NCBI GenBank assembly: GCA_963832305.1
Contig: CAWHTU010000009.1
Span: 25,788-89,787 of the forward strand
DNA length: 64,000 nt
Direction of reading: 5' to 3'
Source of the DNA: Roseiarcus sp963832305
GTDB taxonomy: Bacteria > Pseudomonadota > Alphaproteobacteria > Rhizobiales > Beijerinckiaceae
Shown here: one piece after another, positions 18,058 to 26,728 of the stretch
Position numbering within the stretch: the first letter of the stretch is position 1
Layout: each line of letters opens with the position of its first letter
The notes under the pieces: model-generated
Seen by the model: only the letters and a program-made list of their open reading frames with translations
What the model was told of the DNA's origin: nothing
The model's database searches: none
Made by a program: the position numbers and the translations under genes

Positions 18058-19486
18058 CTAGGTCTTCTCGAGCGGGTGAATCATGTCCTCCGGACGGACC
18101 CATTTATCGAACTGGTCGGCGGTCACGAAGCCGAGCGCGAGCGCGGCCTCTCTCAGGCTCGTGTCCTCGCGATAGGCCTTGAGCGCGATCTCGGCCGCCT
18201 TTTCGTAGCCGATATGGGGATTGAGGGCCGTCACCAGCATCAGCGAATTGTCGAGGTGCTCCTTGATCCGCTTCTCGTTCGGCTCGATGCCGCGGGCGCA
18301 ATGCTCATCGAAGGAGCGGCAGCCTTCGGCCAGAAGCTGAATCGAACTCGAGCACGTTGTGCAGGGCGACCGGCCGATAGACATTGAGCTGGAAGTTCCC
18401 CTGCGAACCGGCGAAAGCGACCGATGCGTCGTTGCCGAACACCTGGACCGCGACCATCGTCAAGGCTTCGCATTGGGTCGGATTGATCTTGCCCGGCATG
18501 ATCGAGGAGCCGGGTTCATTCTCGGGGATTTTCAACTCGCCGATGCCGGCCCTCGGCCCGCTGGCGTAGAGGCGGATGTCGTTCGCCATCTTCATCAGCG
18601 CGCCCGCGAGCGTGCGCAACGCCGCGCTCATATTGACCATTGCGTCGTCCGCCGAGAGCGCCGCGAATTTGTTGGTCGCCGAGGTGTACGGCGTTCCGGT
18701 TTCCTCCGCGAGCTTTCGCGCAACCGTGTCGCCGAACCTGGGATCGGCGTTGAGCCCGGTGCCAACGGCCGTGCCGCCGATCGCGAGCGGCAGGAGGCCG
18801 TCGCAGGCCCTCTCGACCGTCTCGATCGCGTGAGAGATCTGCGCCGCCCAGCCTGAGATCGCCTGGCCGAGGGTCAGCGGCGTTGCGTCCTGCAAATGGG
18901 TGCGGCCGACCATCACGACGGTCGAAAACGCCGCCGCCTTGCCGTCGAGCGTATCGCGCAATTGCGCAACCGAAGGCAGCAGGAACTGCTTGATCTGGTG
19001 GACCGTGGCGATATGCATGACGGTCGGGAACACGTCGTTGGACGACTGGCTGTGGTTGACGTCGTCGTTGGGGTGGATCGGCTTCTTGGAGCCGACCACG
19101 CCCCCGGCGATTTGAATGGCTCGGTTCGCGATCACCTCGTTGGCGTTCATGTTCGACTGGGTGCCCGACCCGGTCTGAAAAACGACCAGCGGAAACTCAT
19201 GGTCGAGCTTGCCATGGATCACGTCTTCGGCGGCGCGGACGATGAGGTCGACCTTGTCCTTTGGCAAATGGCCGAGCTCGAGATTGGCGAGCGCGGCGCA
19301 TTTCTTGAGGAGCCCGAAGGCGTGAACCACGGGGCGACCCCAGCGGTGTCGCTCGGCGCCGATGGTGAAATTCTGCCGCGACCGCTCGGTCTGCGCCCCC
19401 CACAGATGGTTCGTCGGCACCCGCACTTCGCCGAGCGCGTCCTTTTCGACGCGAAACCGATTGTTCGTCGCCGGATCGTTCGCCAT
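18058..19486 (-). pseudogene. fumC: fumarate hydratase class II, single frameshift
   Basis: Class II fumarase (fumarate to malate, TCA cycle), normally about 465 residues as a cytoplasmic tetramer. The first frame runs from ATG 19486 (MANDPATNNRFRVEKD) through VPTNHLWGAQTERSRQNF, SGTQSNMNANEV and the family signature GSSIMPGKINPTQCEA. It leaves the family at NVYRPVALHNVLEF. The rest continues in another frame from SIQLLAEGCRSFDEHCARGIEPN to the end at 18058. One extra base (the A at 18345 or 18346) explains the break. All active-site motifs are intact, so a sequence error is quite possible; if real, the last quarter of the protein is lost. An intrinsic terminator follows. Confidence 0.88.
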
Positions 19487-19651
19487 CTTTCTGTTCTCCG
19501 GGGATAGCAATGAAGCCACGGGCAGGCGAAAGCAAGGAGATGCGGCCGCTCTTGCTCTCCCGGCCCCGCTTCTCTATAAGCCGCGGCTTCGCGCCGGTTC
19601 CGACACCCCTGGAGGCAGGGCGCGCACTGCATAGCAAACAAGGACATCATC

Positions 19652-20383
19652 ATGGCAGCGATCAAGCAACTCGCGGCCGTGACGCGCAGCGGGACAGGCA
19701 AGGGGGCCGCCCGCTCCGTTCGTCGCGAAGGCCGCGTTCCCGCCGTCATCTATGGCGGCGGCCTGAAGCCCGAGCCGATCTCGGTCGATTACAAGGACGT
19801 CAATAAGCTTATCTACTCGGGCCACTTTCTGACCTCGATTTTCGAGCTCGAGGTCGAAGGCCGGAAGGAGCGCGTTCTGCCGCGCGATTATCAGCTCGAC
19901 GTCGTCACCGACCGGCCGGTCCATGTCGATTTTCTCCGGCTCGCGCCGGGATCGCGGGTGCGCATCGGCGTGCCGGTGCATGTCATCAATCGCGAGGCGT
20001 CGCCCGGATTGAAAAAGGGCGGCGCGGTCAATCTCGTGCTCCACACGGTCGAGGTGATGGCGCCGGCCGACGCAATTCCGGAATCGATCACCATCGACCT
20101 CTCGGGCCTCGATTTTCACGATTCCGTCCACGTATCCGCGGTCAAGCTGCCGGAGGGTTGCCGGCCCGTCAGCTCGAAATCGGACCAGACGGTGGTCACG
20201 ATCGTCCCGCCGACAGTGATGGTCGAGGAAACGCCGGTTGCGACGGCGGCGTCCACCGCCGCGCCTGCGCCAGGCGCCGCCGCCTCCGCGCCTGCGGCGG
20301 GCGCCCCGGCCAAGGCTGACGCCGCCAAGGGCGCCGCCGCTCCGGCAAAAGCGGCGGCCGCGCCCGCCGCCGCCAAGAAATAA
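19652..20383 (+). CDS. rplY: 50S ribosomal protein L25/Ctc
   Basis: 5S-rRNA-binding ribosomal protein of the long (Ctc) form, 243 residues. The L25 domain covers about 1-95 (RSGTGKGAARSVRREGRVPAVIYGGGLKPEPISVD). The TL5-type C-terminal domain runs to about 190 (VHVINREASPGLKKGGAVNLVLHTVEV). The last 50 residues are an Ala/Pro/Lys-rich tail common in alphaproteobacterial L25. It is divergent from fumC and followed 81 bp later by pth; rplY-pth is a common pair in this class. The start at 19652 follows AAGGACATCATC. Confidence 0.96.
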   Translation: MAAIKQLAAVTRSGTGKGAARSVRREGRVPAVIYGGGLKPEPISVDYKDVNKLIYSGHFLTSIFELEVEGRKERVLPRDYQLDVVTDRPVHVDFLRLAPGSRVRIGVPVHVINREASPGLKKGGAVNLVLHTVEVMAPADAIPESITIDLSGLDFHDSVHVSAVKLPEGCRPVSSKSDQTVVTIVPPTVMVEETPVATAASTAAPAPGAAASAPAAGAPAKADAAKGAAAPAKAAAAPAAAKK

Positions 20384-20464
20384 GGCTCGCGCGCGCGCCC
20401 CGAGCGGGCGGGCTCGCGCCCACGCAGCCGAGCCTGTCCCTCATGCTGATCGATTGGGGGCCCC

Positions 20465-21061
20465 ATGCTGGTCATCGCGGGACTCGGCAATCCCGGCGCG
20501 CGTCATGCCCGCAACCGTCACAACATCGGCTTCATGGCGGTCGATGCGATCGCCGAGGCGCACCGTTTCGGCCCGTTTCGCGCGCGCTGGCAGGGACTGG
20601 CGGCGGAGGGCGTGATCGAGGGGACGCGGGCGACCCTGCTCAAGCCCCAGACCTACATGAACGACTCCGGACGAAGCGTCGGCGAGGCGCTGCGTTATCT
20701 CAAGCTCGACCTTAGCGCGCTGATCGTCATTTACGACGAACTCGACCTCGCGCCGGCCAAAGTGAGGGTCAAGATCGGCGGCGGCAATGCCGGCCATAAC
20801 GGCCTGCGCTCGATCAGCGCCCATGTCGGAAATGACTATAAAAGGGTGCGCATCGGGATTGGCCATCCCGGCGACAAGGCGTTGGTCCACAACTACGTGC
20901 TGAGCGACTTCGCCAAGTCGGAGAGGGCCTGGGTCGAGGTTGTCTGCCGGGCGATCGCCGACGCCACGCCGCTCCTGGTCGCCGGCCAGGACGCGAGCTT
21001 CCAGAACAGGATCCATCTCGCGATTGAGGCCGCGGGCTTCGGCGAGGAGACGGGCGCCTGA
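20465..21061 (+). CDS. pth: peptidyl-tRNA hydrolase
   Basis: Releases peptides from tRNAs that fall off ribosomes; 198 residues, cytoplasmic monomer. Catalytic and binding motifs are all present: GLGNPGARHARNRHNIGF (with the catalytic His), LKPQTYMNDSG, and the signature GGNAGHNGLRSI preceded by IYDELDLAPAKVRVK (catalytic Asp). The start at 20465 gives the standard MLVIAGLGNPG opening. It follows rplY on the same strand and is convergent with the histidine kinase gene 16 bp away. Confidence 0.97.
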   Translation: MLVIAGLGNPGARHARNRHNIGFMAVDAIAEAHRFGPFRARWQGLAAEGVIEGTRATLLKPQTYMNDSGRSVGEALRYLKLDLSALIVIYDELDLAPAKVRVKIGGGNAGHNGLRSISAHVGNDYKRVRIGIGHPGDKALVHNYVLSDFAKSERAWVEVVCRAIADATPLLVAGQDASFQNRIHLAIEAAGFGEETGA

Positions 21062-21077
21062 CCCTTGTCGACAGGCC

Positions 21078-22685
21078 TCACGCCGCGCGGACCGGATCGC
21101 GGCGGCGGCGCAGGCGCCGTCGACGCCGTTCCGGAGTTTCGGGCACCGGATCGGGATCGAGCGCGGGCAGGGTGTCCATGACCCGTTCCGGCGGGAAGAT
21201 GACAATCACCTCGGTCCCAAATCGCAGCGTCGAGTTGAGGCGGAATTCGCCACCGTGCAGTTCGACCAGTCCCTTGACGATCGGCAGGCCGAGGCCGGTG
21301 CCTTCTTCGGCGTTCTTCTGCGCCAGCGTGCCGCGGCCGAAAGACGACAGCACAATCGGGATTTCCTCCGGCGGAATGCCGGGCCCGGTGTCACGGATGG
21401 AGAGATATTGCCCTCCGGTCCGGGTCCAGCCGACCTTGATAACCACCGAGCCGCCCTGGGGCGTGAACTTGATGGCGTTGGTAAGTAGATTGAGCGTCAC
21501 CTGGCGCACCGCGCGCTCATCCGCCCAGATGCGCGGCAGGTCGCTCTCCAGCGCTTCGGTGATGGCGAGATGCCGCCGTTCGATCCGCATCGACATGAGA
21601 CGGAGGCATTCCTCGACCACGCCGGTGAGCGAGACCGGCTCCTCCTTCAGTTCGTACCGTCCGGCTTCAACTCGGGAGAGGTCGAGTATTTCGTTGATGA
21701 GCATCAGGAGATGCTGGCCGCTCGCGTGGATGTCGGTGGAATATTCCTTGTAGACTGGCGCCGTATGGGGACCGAACAGCTCGGCCTTCATCACTTCGGA
21801 GAACCCGAGGACCGCATTGAGCGGGGTCCGGAGTTCATGGCTCATCGTCGCCAGGAAGCGCGACTTGGCGAGATTGGCGCCCTCGGCGCGCCGGCGCGCT
21901 TCGTCCGAATTGAGCTTGGCCTGCTCGAGCTCGGCGATGAGCGAGTCCTTTTCCGCCTGAAATGAAATGTTCTGCGCCGCGGCGGCGTGCAGGCGCCGCG
22001 CGACGACCAGGAAGTAGCCGATCACGCCCACCGCAAGCGCAGCCGTCGGCAGCGCCGCCCCCTGAAGACGGGGGGCGTAGAGAATAATCACGCCAATGAT
22101 CATCGGCAGCATGCCGGCCACGAACGCCGCTGGAATGGCCGCCGCCAGAAGCGACATCACGGTCGAGACCAGGAGCATCACGACAATGGCGAACGCCTGC
22201 GCGTTGGGATCGCCCGACTTGAGCAGCACGACGATGAGATAGGCCCAGGCCGAGCCGCATAACGTGGTGGAGAGCACGAACTTGCGCCGCCACGCGCCGG
22301 CGGCTTTTTCCTTTTCGCTGCTGTCGAGGAACGCGATCGGCAGCGCATAGCCGATCGCAATCGCGCAGGCGATGAAGGTGACCCAGGTCACCAGAGGACC
22401 GGCGTCGACCCACGCCAGGGCGGTCGCGCAGACGCCGAGCGCGATGATGCCGAGCATGGGCGAGGCGCTGCGATTGATCTCGGCGAACAACCGCACCATC
22501 GCCGCCGAATGGCTCGGGACAGCGTCGGGTTCGGAGAGCGACCGCCGCGCTTGGCGGAGCTGGACGTTCATCTTGCGCCGGCGCGCGGCCGCGTCGGGGT
22601 CGCTTCTGTGCCCGCTCCCCGCCAGATCGGCCCCGACGTCACTCATGAACCGCCTGACACGCACGCCCTTACTCACGTCAATCAT
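21078..22685 (-). CDS. membrane-bound sensor histidine kinase (PleC/DivJ-like)
   Basis: 535 residues. The N-terminal 65 residues are cytoplasmic and basic. Several membrane segments follow (about 75-235: MLGIIALGVCATALAWV, LVTWVTFIACAIAIGYALP, VVMLLVSTVMSLLAAAIPAA and others), then a coiled coil (EKDSLIAELEQAKLNSDEARRRAEG). The HisKA domain FLATMSHELRTPLNAVLGFSE carries the phospho-acceptor His. The HATPase domain has N (NLLTNAIKFTP), G1 (RDTGPGIPPEEI) and G2 (GTGLGLPIVKGLVELHGG) boxes. The His-kinase core resembles alphaproteobacterial cell-cycle kinases. No response regulator is adjacent, so it is an orphan, and its signal is unknown. The Arg-rich tail is unusual. Confidence 0.9.
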   Translation of the reverse strand: MIDVSKGVRVRRFMSDVGADLAGSGHRSDPDAAARRRKMNVQLRQARRSLSEPDAVPSHSAAMVRLFAEINRSASPMLGIIALGVCATALAWVDAGPLVTWVTFIACAIAIGYALPIAFLDSSEKEKAAGAWRRKFVLSTTLCGSAWAYLIVVLLKSGDPNAQAFAIVVMLLVSTVMSLLAAAIPAAFVAGMLPMIIGVIILYAPRLQGAALPTAALAVGVIGYFLVVARRLHAAAAQNISFQAEKDSLIAELEQAKLNSDEARRRAEGANLAKSRFLATMSHELRTPLNAVLGFSEVMKAELFGPHTAPVYKEYSTDIHASGQHLLMLINEILDLSRVEAGRYELKEEPVSLTGVVEECLRLMSMRIERRHLAITEALESDLPRIWADERAVRQVTLNLLTNAIKFTPQGGSVVIKVGWTRTGGQYLSIRDTGPGIPPEEIPIVLSSFGRGTLAQKNAEEGTGLGLPIVKGLVELHGGEFRLNSTLRFGTEVIVIFPPERVMDTLPALDPDPVPETPERRRRRLRRRRDPVRAA

Positions 22686-22871
22686 GCGGCCGAAATGCTT
22701 AACGAGCGACTGACGCGATGCCGCGGAATTGAGAGATTGTTGAGGATATTTCGTTTAGCGTCGTTAACTCCCCAGGCGCCGGTTCTTGCCGCTCGATGTC
22801 GGGCGTAGGAATTTCTTAACCCGCCGACGAGGTGGACTTAGGGAGGCGGCGCCCGGCGGGAGGAGGGCGGC

Positions 22872-23484
22872 ATGAAGCTCTACAATTCCAATTTGGCCCC
22901 GAACCCGCGCCGGGTGCGAATCTTTCTGGCCGAGAAGGGCGTCGAGATCCCGCGCATCGAGGTCGATCTCGCCAAATTGGAGCAAAGGACGCCTCAATTC
23001 TCCGCCGTCAATCCCTTCCAGACCATCCCGATTCTCGAACTCGACGATGGGACGCGGATCGCCGAGTCGATCGCCATCTGCCGTTATATCGAGGCATTGC
23101 ACCCGGAGCCGAACCTGTTCGGCAGAAGTCCGCTCGAGCAGGCGATAATCGAGATGTGGCAGCGCCAGCTCGAACTGCGCCTGCTTCTGCCGGTCGCGCA
23201 GGTCGTTGCGTCACAGCCATCCGCATATGGCGGAAATGGAGAACCCGCAGGTTGCCGAATGGGCGGCAGCGAACCGGCCAAGGGCGCTCCGCGCGATGGC
23301 GATCGTCGATGAGGCGCTGCGCGAGCGGCCGTTCATCGCCGGCGATCGCTTCACTGTCGCCGACATCACCGGACTGGTCGCGCTCGACTTCGCAAGACCC
23401 GCGCGGATCGCAATCCCGCCCGAACTTGCCAACCTCAACCGCTGGCGCGAGATGCTGAAGGCGCGGCCGAGCGCGACGGCGTGA
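22872..23484 (+). pseudogene. glutathione S-transferase, single frameshift
   Basis: A cytosolic GST of about 203 residues split between two frames. The N-terminal thioredoxin-like domain reads KLYNSNLAPNPRRVRIFLAEKG with the glutathione-binding QTIPILELDDGTRIAESIAI. After LLLPVAQV the frame is lost. The helical domain continues one base later as LRHSHPHMAEMENPQVAEW and ends with RPFIAGDRFTVADITGLVALDF (N-capping box). One extra base at about 23205 restores the reading frame. Length and motifs are otherwise complete, so an indel error or a very recent lesion is likely. The ATG at 22872 follows GGGAGGAGGGCGGC, a strong ribosome-binding site. Confidence 0.85.
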
Positions 23485-23639
23485 GGCGCCGGCTTTTCGT
23501 GCATGATATCACGTTTGGATTCGTCAGGGTCCGAGCTTCTAGCAAGCCGTCGTTGAACGGCGCCTGAATGATCTTCGTGCGCGCCGGCGATGTCTTGGAA
23601 AAGGTTAATCCGGGGACGGATTGATTGGCGGCCAGACCC

Positions 23640-24122
23640 TCAACGGCGCCGGCGCGGCTTGCGGTTCGGCCATGTGACGATCCGTTCCGGCCAATGTTCG
23701 GGCGCGAGATCAGTCTCGCTGGCCGAGACCCGGCCGCGCACGGAAACTCCGGCTTCGTGCACGCTATCGGGCGAACCGGAAACCAATGGGTGCCAGTCGA
23801 ACAGGTCGCGGCCTTCAGCGACCAGCCGGTAGGCGCAGGTCACTGGCAGCCAGCTCAGCTCGCGCACTGCGGCCGGCGTCAATTTCACGCAGTCGGACAC
23901 CCGCCGATGACGCTGCCGATAGTCGAGGCAATGGCAGGTCTTGGCGTCGAGCAGCCTGCAACCGATGTCGGTGAAATGGATCTCGCCGTCATCTTCGTCC
24001 TCGAGCTTGACGAGGCAGCAGCGGCCGCAGCCGTCGCACAGGCTTTCCCATTCCGGCGCGCTCATCTCCTCGAGCGTCTTCACTCGCCAGAAAGGCGCTG
24101 CAGGCTGGTCTTTCACCCTCAT
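23640..24122 (-). CDS. YcgN family cysteine-cluster protein (UPF0260)
   Basis: 160 residues. The conserved cluster CDGCGRCCLVKLEDEDDG is followed by spaced cysteines (DIGCRLLDAKTCHCLDY, SDCVKL) and the family stretch LSWLPVTCAYRLVAEGRDLFDWHPLVSG. These are the hallmarks of UPF0260/YcgN, a member of the zinc- or iron-chelating YkgJ-like superfamily. Biochemical role is not established. The start at 24122 gives the typical opening with PFWRVKTLEEMSAPEWESLCDGCG. It is divergent from the deacetylase-like gene. Confidence 0.93.
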   Translation of the reverse strand: MRVKDQPAAPFWRVKTLEEMSAPEWESLCDGCGRCCLVKLEDEDDGEIHFTDIGCRLLDAKTCHCLDYRQRHRRVSDCVKLTPAAVRELSWLPVTCAYRLVAEGRDLFDWHPLVSGSPDSVHEAGVSVRGRVSASETDLAPEHWPERIVTWPNRKPRRRR

Positions 24123-24241
24123 GGGATCGGCTTCAGGCCCTATGTCCGGTTGACTTGTCTGCTCATGGACTTTCCTTCGCGTTGGCGCAAGAGTGCCGTT
24201 CTAGCCGGGAAACGCAAATCGCGAAGCGGGACAGCGAAACC

Positions 24242-25171
24242 GTGACTACGCTCGTCATCAGTCACCCGGCCTGCCTGGCGCATGAGATGGGCGAGGGCCA
24301 TCCCGAGCGGCCCGACCGGTTGCGGGCGATCGAGCGAGCCCTGGAGAGCGAGGCCTATCAGATGCTGGCGCGCGACCTCGCCCCGCGCGCCGACCTCGCG
24401 GCGATCGCCCGCGTCCATCCCCGGGACTATGTCGAAGCGATCCGCGCTGCGGCGCCCAAGCAGGGTCTGACGGCGGTCGATCAGGATACGTCGATGTCGC
24501 CGGGCAGCTACGAGGCCGCCCTGCGATCGGCTGGGGGCGCCCTCTTCGCCGTCGACGAAGTGATGAGCGGCAAGGTGCGCAACGCGTTTGTCGCCACCCG
24601 TCCTCCGGGCCACCACGCCGAAGTCGCAAACCCGATGGGCTTCTGTTTCTTCAACAATGCGGCGATCGCCGCGCGCCACGCCCAGGCGGCGCACGGCGCC
24701 GAGCGGGTCGCGATCGTCGATTTCGACGTCCATCACGGGAACGGCACTCAGCACATCTTCTGGGACGACCGGACTGTAACCTATGCTTCGACCCATGAGA
24801 TGCCGCTCTATCCCGGGACCGGCGCGGTCGGCGAGCGCGGCGAGCACGATCAGATCGTCAACGCGCCGCTCAGGGCCGGCAACTCGGGTGAAACTTTTCG
24901 CGAGGCGATGGAGGTCGTGATCCTGCCCCGCGTCGAGGCTTTCTCGCCCGACCTCATTATCGTCTCGGCAGGCTTCGACGCCCACCACCGCGATCCGCTC
25001 GGCAATCTCAATCTGGTCGAGGCGGATTACGGCTGGGCGACGCGGCGGCTGATGGAGATCGCACGCCGGAAGTGCGGCGAACGCGTCGTCTCGGTGCTCG
25101 AAGGCGGCTACGACCTTGACGGGCTCGCGCGGTCGGTCGCCGTACATGTCACGACCCTGATGGAGGGGTGA
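24242..25171 (+). CDS. histone deacetylase-like amidohydrolase
   Basis: Class II HDAC/acetylpolyamine-amidohydrolase-type zinc hydrolase, about 309 residues from the GTG at 24242 (reading TTLVISHPACLAHEMGEGHPERPDRL, the usual family opening). An upstream ATG at 24155 would add 29 residues without similarity. Zinc and catalytic motifs are complete: TRPPGHHAEVANPMGFCFFNN (His-His pair), VDFDVHHGNGTQ (zinc ligands), SAGFDAHHRDPLG and the C-terminal LEGGYD. Substrates in bacteria are acetylated amines or lysines; which one applies here cannot be read. It is divergent from the ycgN-like gene and convergent with the AAA ATPase gene. Confidence 0.92.
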   Translation: MTTLVISHPACLAHEMGEGHPERPDRLRAIERALESEAYQMLARDLAPRADLAAIARVHPRDYVEAIRAAAPKQGLTAVDQDTSMSPGSYEAALRSAGGALFAVDEVMSGKVRNAFVATRPPGHHAEVANPMGFCFFNNAAIAARHAQAAHGAERVAIVDFDVHHGNGTQHIFWDDRTVTYASTHEMPLYPGTGAVGERGEHDQIVNAPLRAGNSGETFREAMEVVILPRVEAFSPDLIIVSAGFDAHHRDPLGNLNLVEADYGWATRRLMEIARRKCGERVVSVLEGGYDLDGLARSVAVHVTTLMEG

Positions 25172-25211
25172 AGGCCGAAGCCCGTCCAGGTCGCGTCTGG
25201 AACCTCGTGCT

Positions 25212-26516
25212 TTACAATTCCGGCTGATACTCGCGCTCAGCCGGCGATGCGCGTGCTGCGCGCTCGTGCGCCGCGTTCCTTCGGTCCAGAATCTGGCCCT
25301 TGGTGATCAATTTGTCCTTGATGCCGCGCATGATGATGTAAGGCCTCAGAATCGGGTTCGAGATGCGATAGCGCAGGCGGAACGATTCTCCCACACGCTG
25401 AAGAATGCGGCCTCGCCCGGGTTCGCTGAGCTCTTTCAAGTGACGCGCGTAGTGGAACGCGTCAAACTCCTTGCCGGCGATTCTGGACAGCGGCGCCCTG
25501 ACGGCGCCGGCAGTGAAAAAGCGACGGTCGTCGACCTCCGCCAGCGCGCACGCAAGCAGCACTTCCTTATAGATGTGTCCCGGGCGCGGGCTTTGCACCG
25601 CGTCATTGTAGAGCGCCTTGATAGATTGCTGCCACTGATCGAGCGACCGGTGCATTCCCTGCTCGACATGCGAGCAATAGATGGTCTTCCGGCCTGTCGC
25701 CAGCGCAGCGCGACAGGTATAGATGCAGAGCAGATGGGCGATGTACGGCACCCCTTGCGAGAACAACACCAGGTCTTCGCGCGCCGCGTCGTCGATTCCC
25801 ATCGTCAAGCGGGCGAGCCCCTTGTCGATAATGGTTCTGATCTCGTCATCGGACATTCTCGGCATCGGGATCTGGACCAGCGCCCGCTCGATCGATTGGT
25901 GCTCGCGTATCAACTCGTTGACCGAATCGGCGACGCCGATGAGCAAGATGGTCGCGTTGACGGAATTGTCGGAGAGCGCCTTGATCGTGTCGGCCATCGC
26001 GGTGATGACCTCGGTGTTCTTGATCCGATCGAACTCATCGAAAATAACGATCAGCGAAGCCATCGTCGACAAGTCCTGGAGGGCGCGTCGCACGCTGTCG
26101 GGCGTCAACGCGTCGTAGGCCGGCGCGGTGTGCGCGACTGGTTGTCGGCTAGGAAATCCGAGCTGGGGCTGACGTTTCGACGCCTCGATGTCCTTGAGCG
26201 CCTTGGCCCATAATGACGAATAGCTATCCGATATGTCGCAATTGGTCCGGGATATCACGAAAGACAGGCGGTTTGCGAGAAAGGCGGAAATCATGTTCGA
26301 CAACGAGGTCTTGCCGACGCCTCGCTCGCCGTAGAGGATCGCGTGGCACCCGCGCTGCGAAACCGCGTCGATGATCTTCTCGACCTGCTCTGACCGTCCG
26401 GCGAACAGGTCTTTTTCGTTGATCGGCGCGCCGGGCGTGAAGATCAACCCGGTCTGGAACGACAACCCCTGAAGGTCTGGCGGCATAGGAATTTTCTCTC
26501 CGAAAGCGCTATCCAT
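25212..26516 (-). CDS. orphan ORC/Cdc6-like AAA ATPase
   Basis: 434 residues. Near the N-terminus is a recruitment-like stretch (FTPGAPINEKDLFAGRSEQVEKIIDAV). Walker A is ILYGERGVGKTSL (about 60) and Walker B is SLIVIFDEFDRIKN (about 160). A sensor-1-like TILLIGVADSV and an arginine-rich helical lid follow. The C-terminal 100 residues look like a winged helix (FHYARHLKELSEPGRGRILQRVG), typical of ORC-like and STAND-type ATPases. No partner gene is adjacent, and the function is unknown. Possible roles are DNA transactions or defence, but no effector domain is fused. It is convergent with the deacetylase-like gene. Confidence 0.8.
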   Translation of the reverse strand: MDSAFGEKIPMPPDLQGLSFQTGLIFTPGAPINEKDLFAGRSEQVEKIIDAVSQRGCHAILYGERGVGKTSLSNMISAFLANRLSFVISRTNCDISDSYSSLWAKALKDIEASKRQPQLGFPSRQPVAHTAPAYDALTPDSVRRALQDLSTMASLIVIFDEFDRIKNTEVITAMADTIKALSDNSVNATILLIGVADSVNELIREHQSIERALVQIPMPRMSDDEIRTIIDKGLARLTMGIDDAAREDLVLFSQGVPYIAHLLCIYTCRAALATGRKTIYCSHVEQGMHRSLDQWQQSIKALYNDAVQSPRPGHIYKEVLLACALAEVDDRRFFTAGAVRAPLSRIAGKEFDAFHYARHLKELSEPGRGRILQRVGESFRLRYRISNPILRPYIIMRGIKDKLITKGQILDRRNAAHERAARASPAEREYQPEL

Positions 26517-26728
26517 AACACACGGAAAGTATCAGGAGCTTAACAAGCACGGCATTCACGGGTTAACGAGCGACGGACTGTTCGCTCATTTTCGCCGTTT
26601 GCATATTTTACTTGATGATTGGGCCAGCAGCGAGTTTAGGAATAGACCAGTTCAAGGTCCGATGTCCACTTAAATCAAGCTTTCTGCGGCCGGCGTTCGA
26701 TTTCACCCGCCCTGCTCGACGCGCCCGC

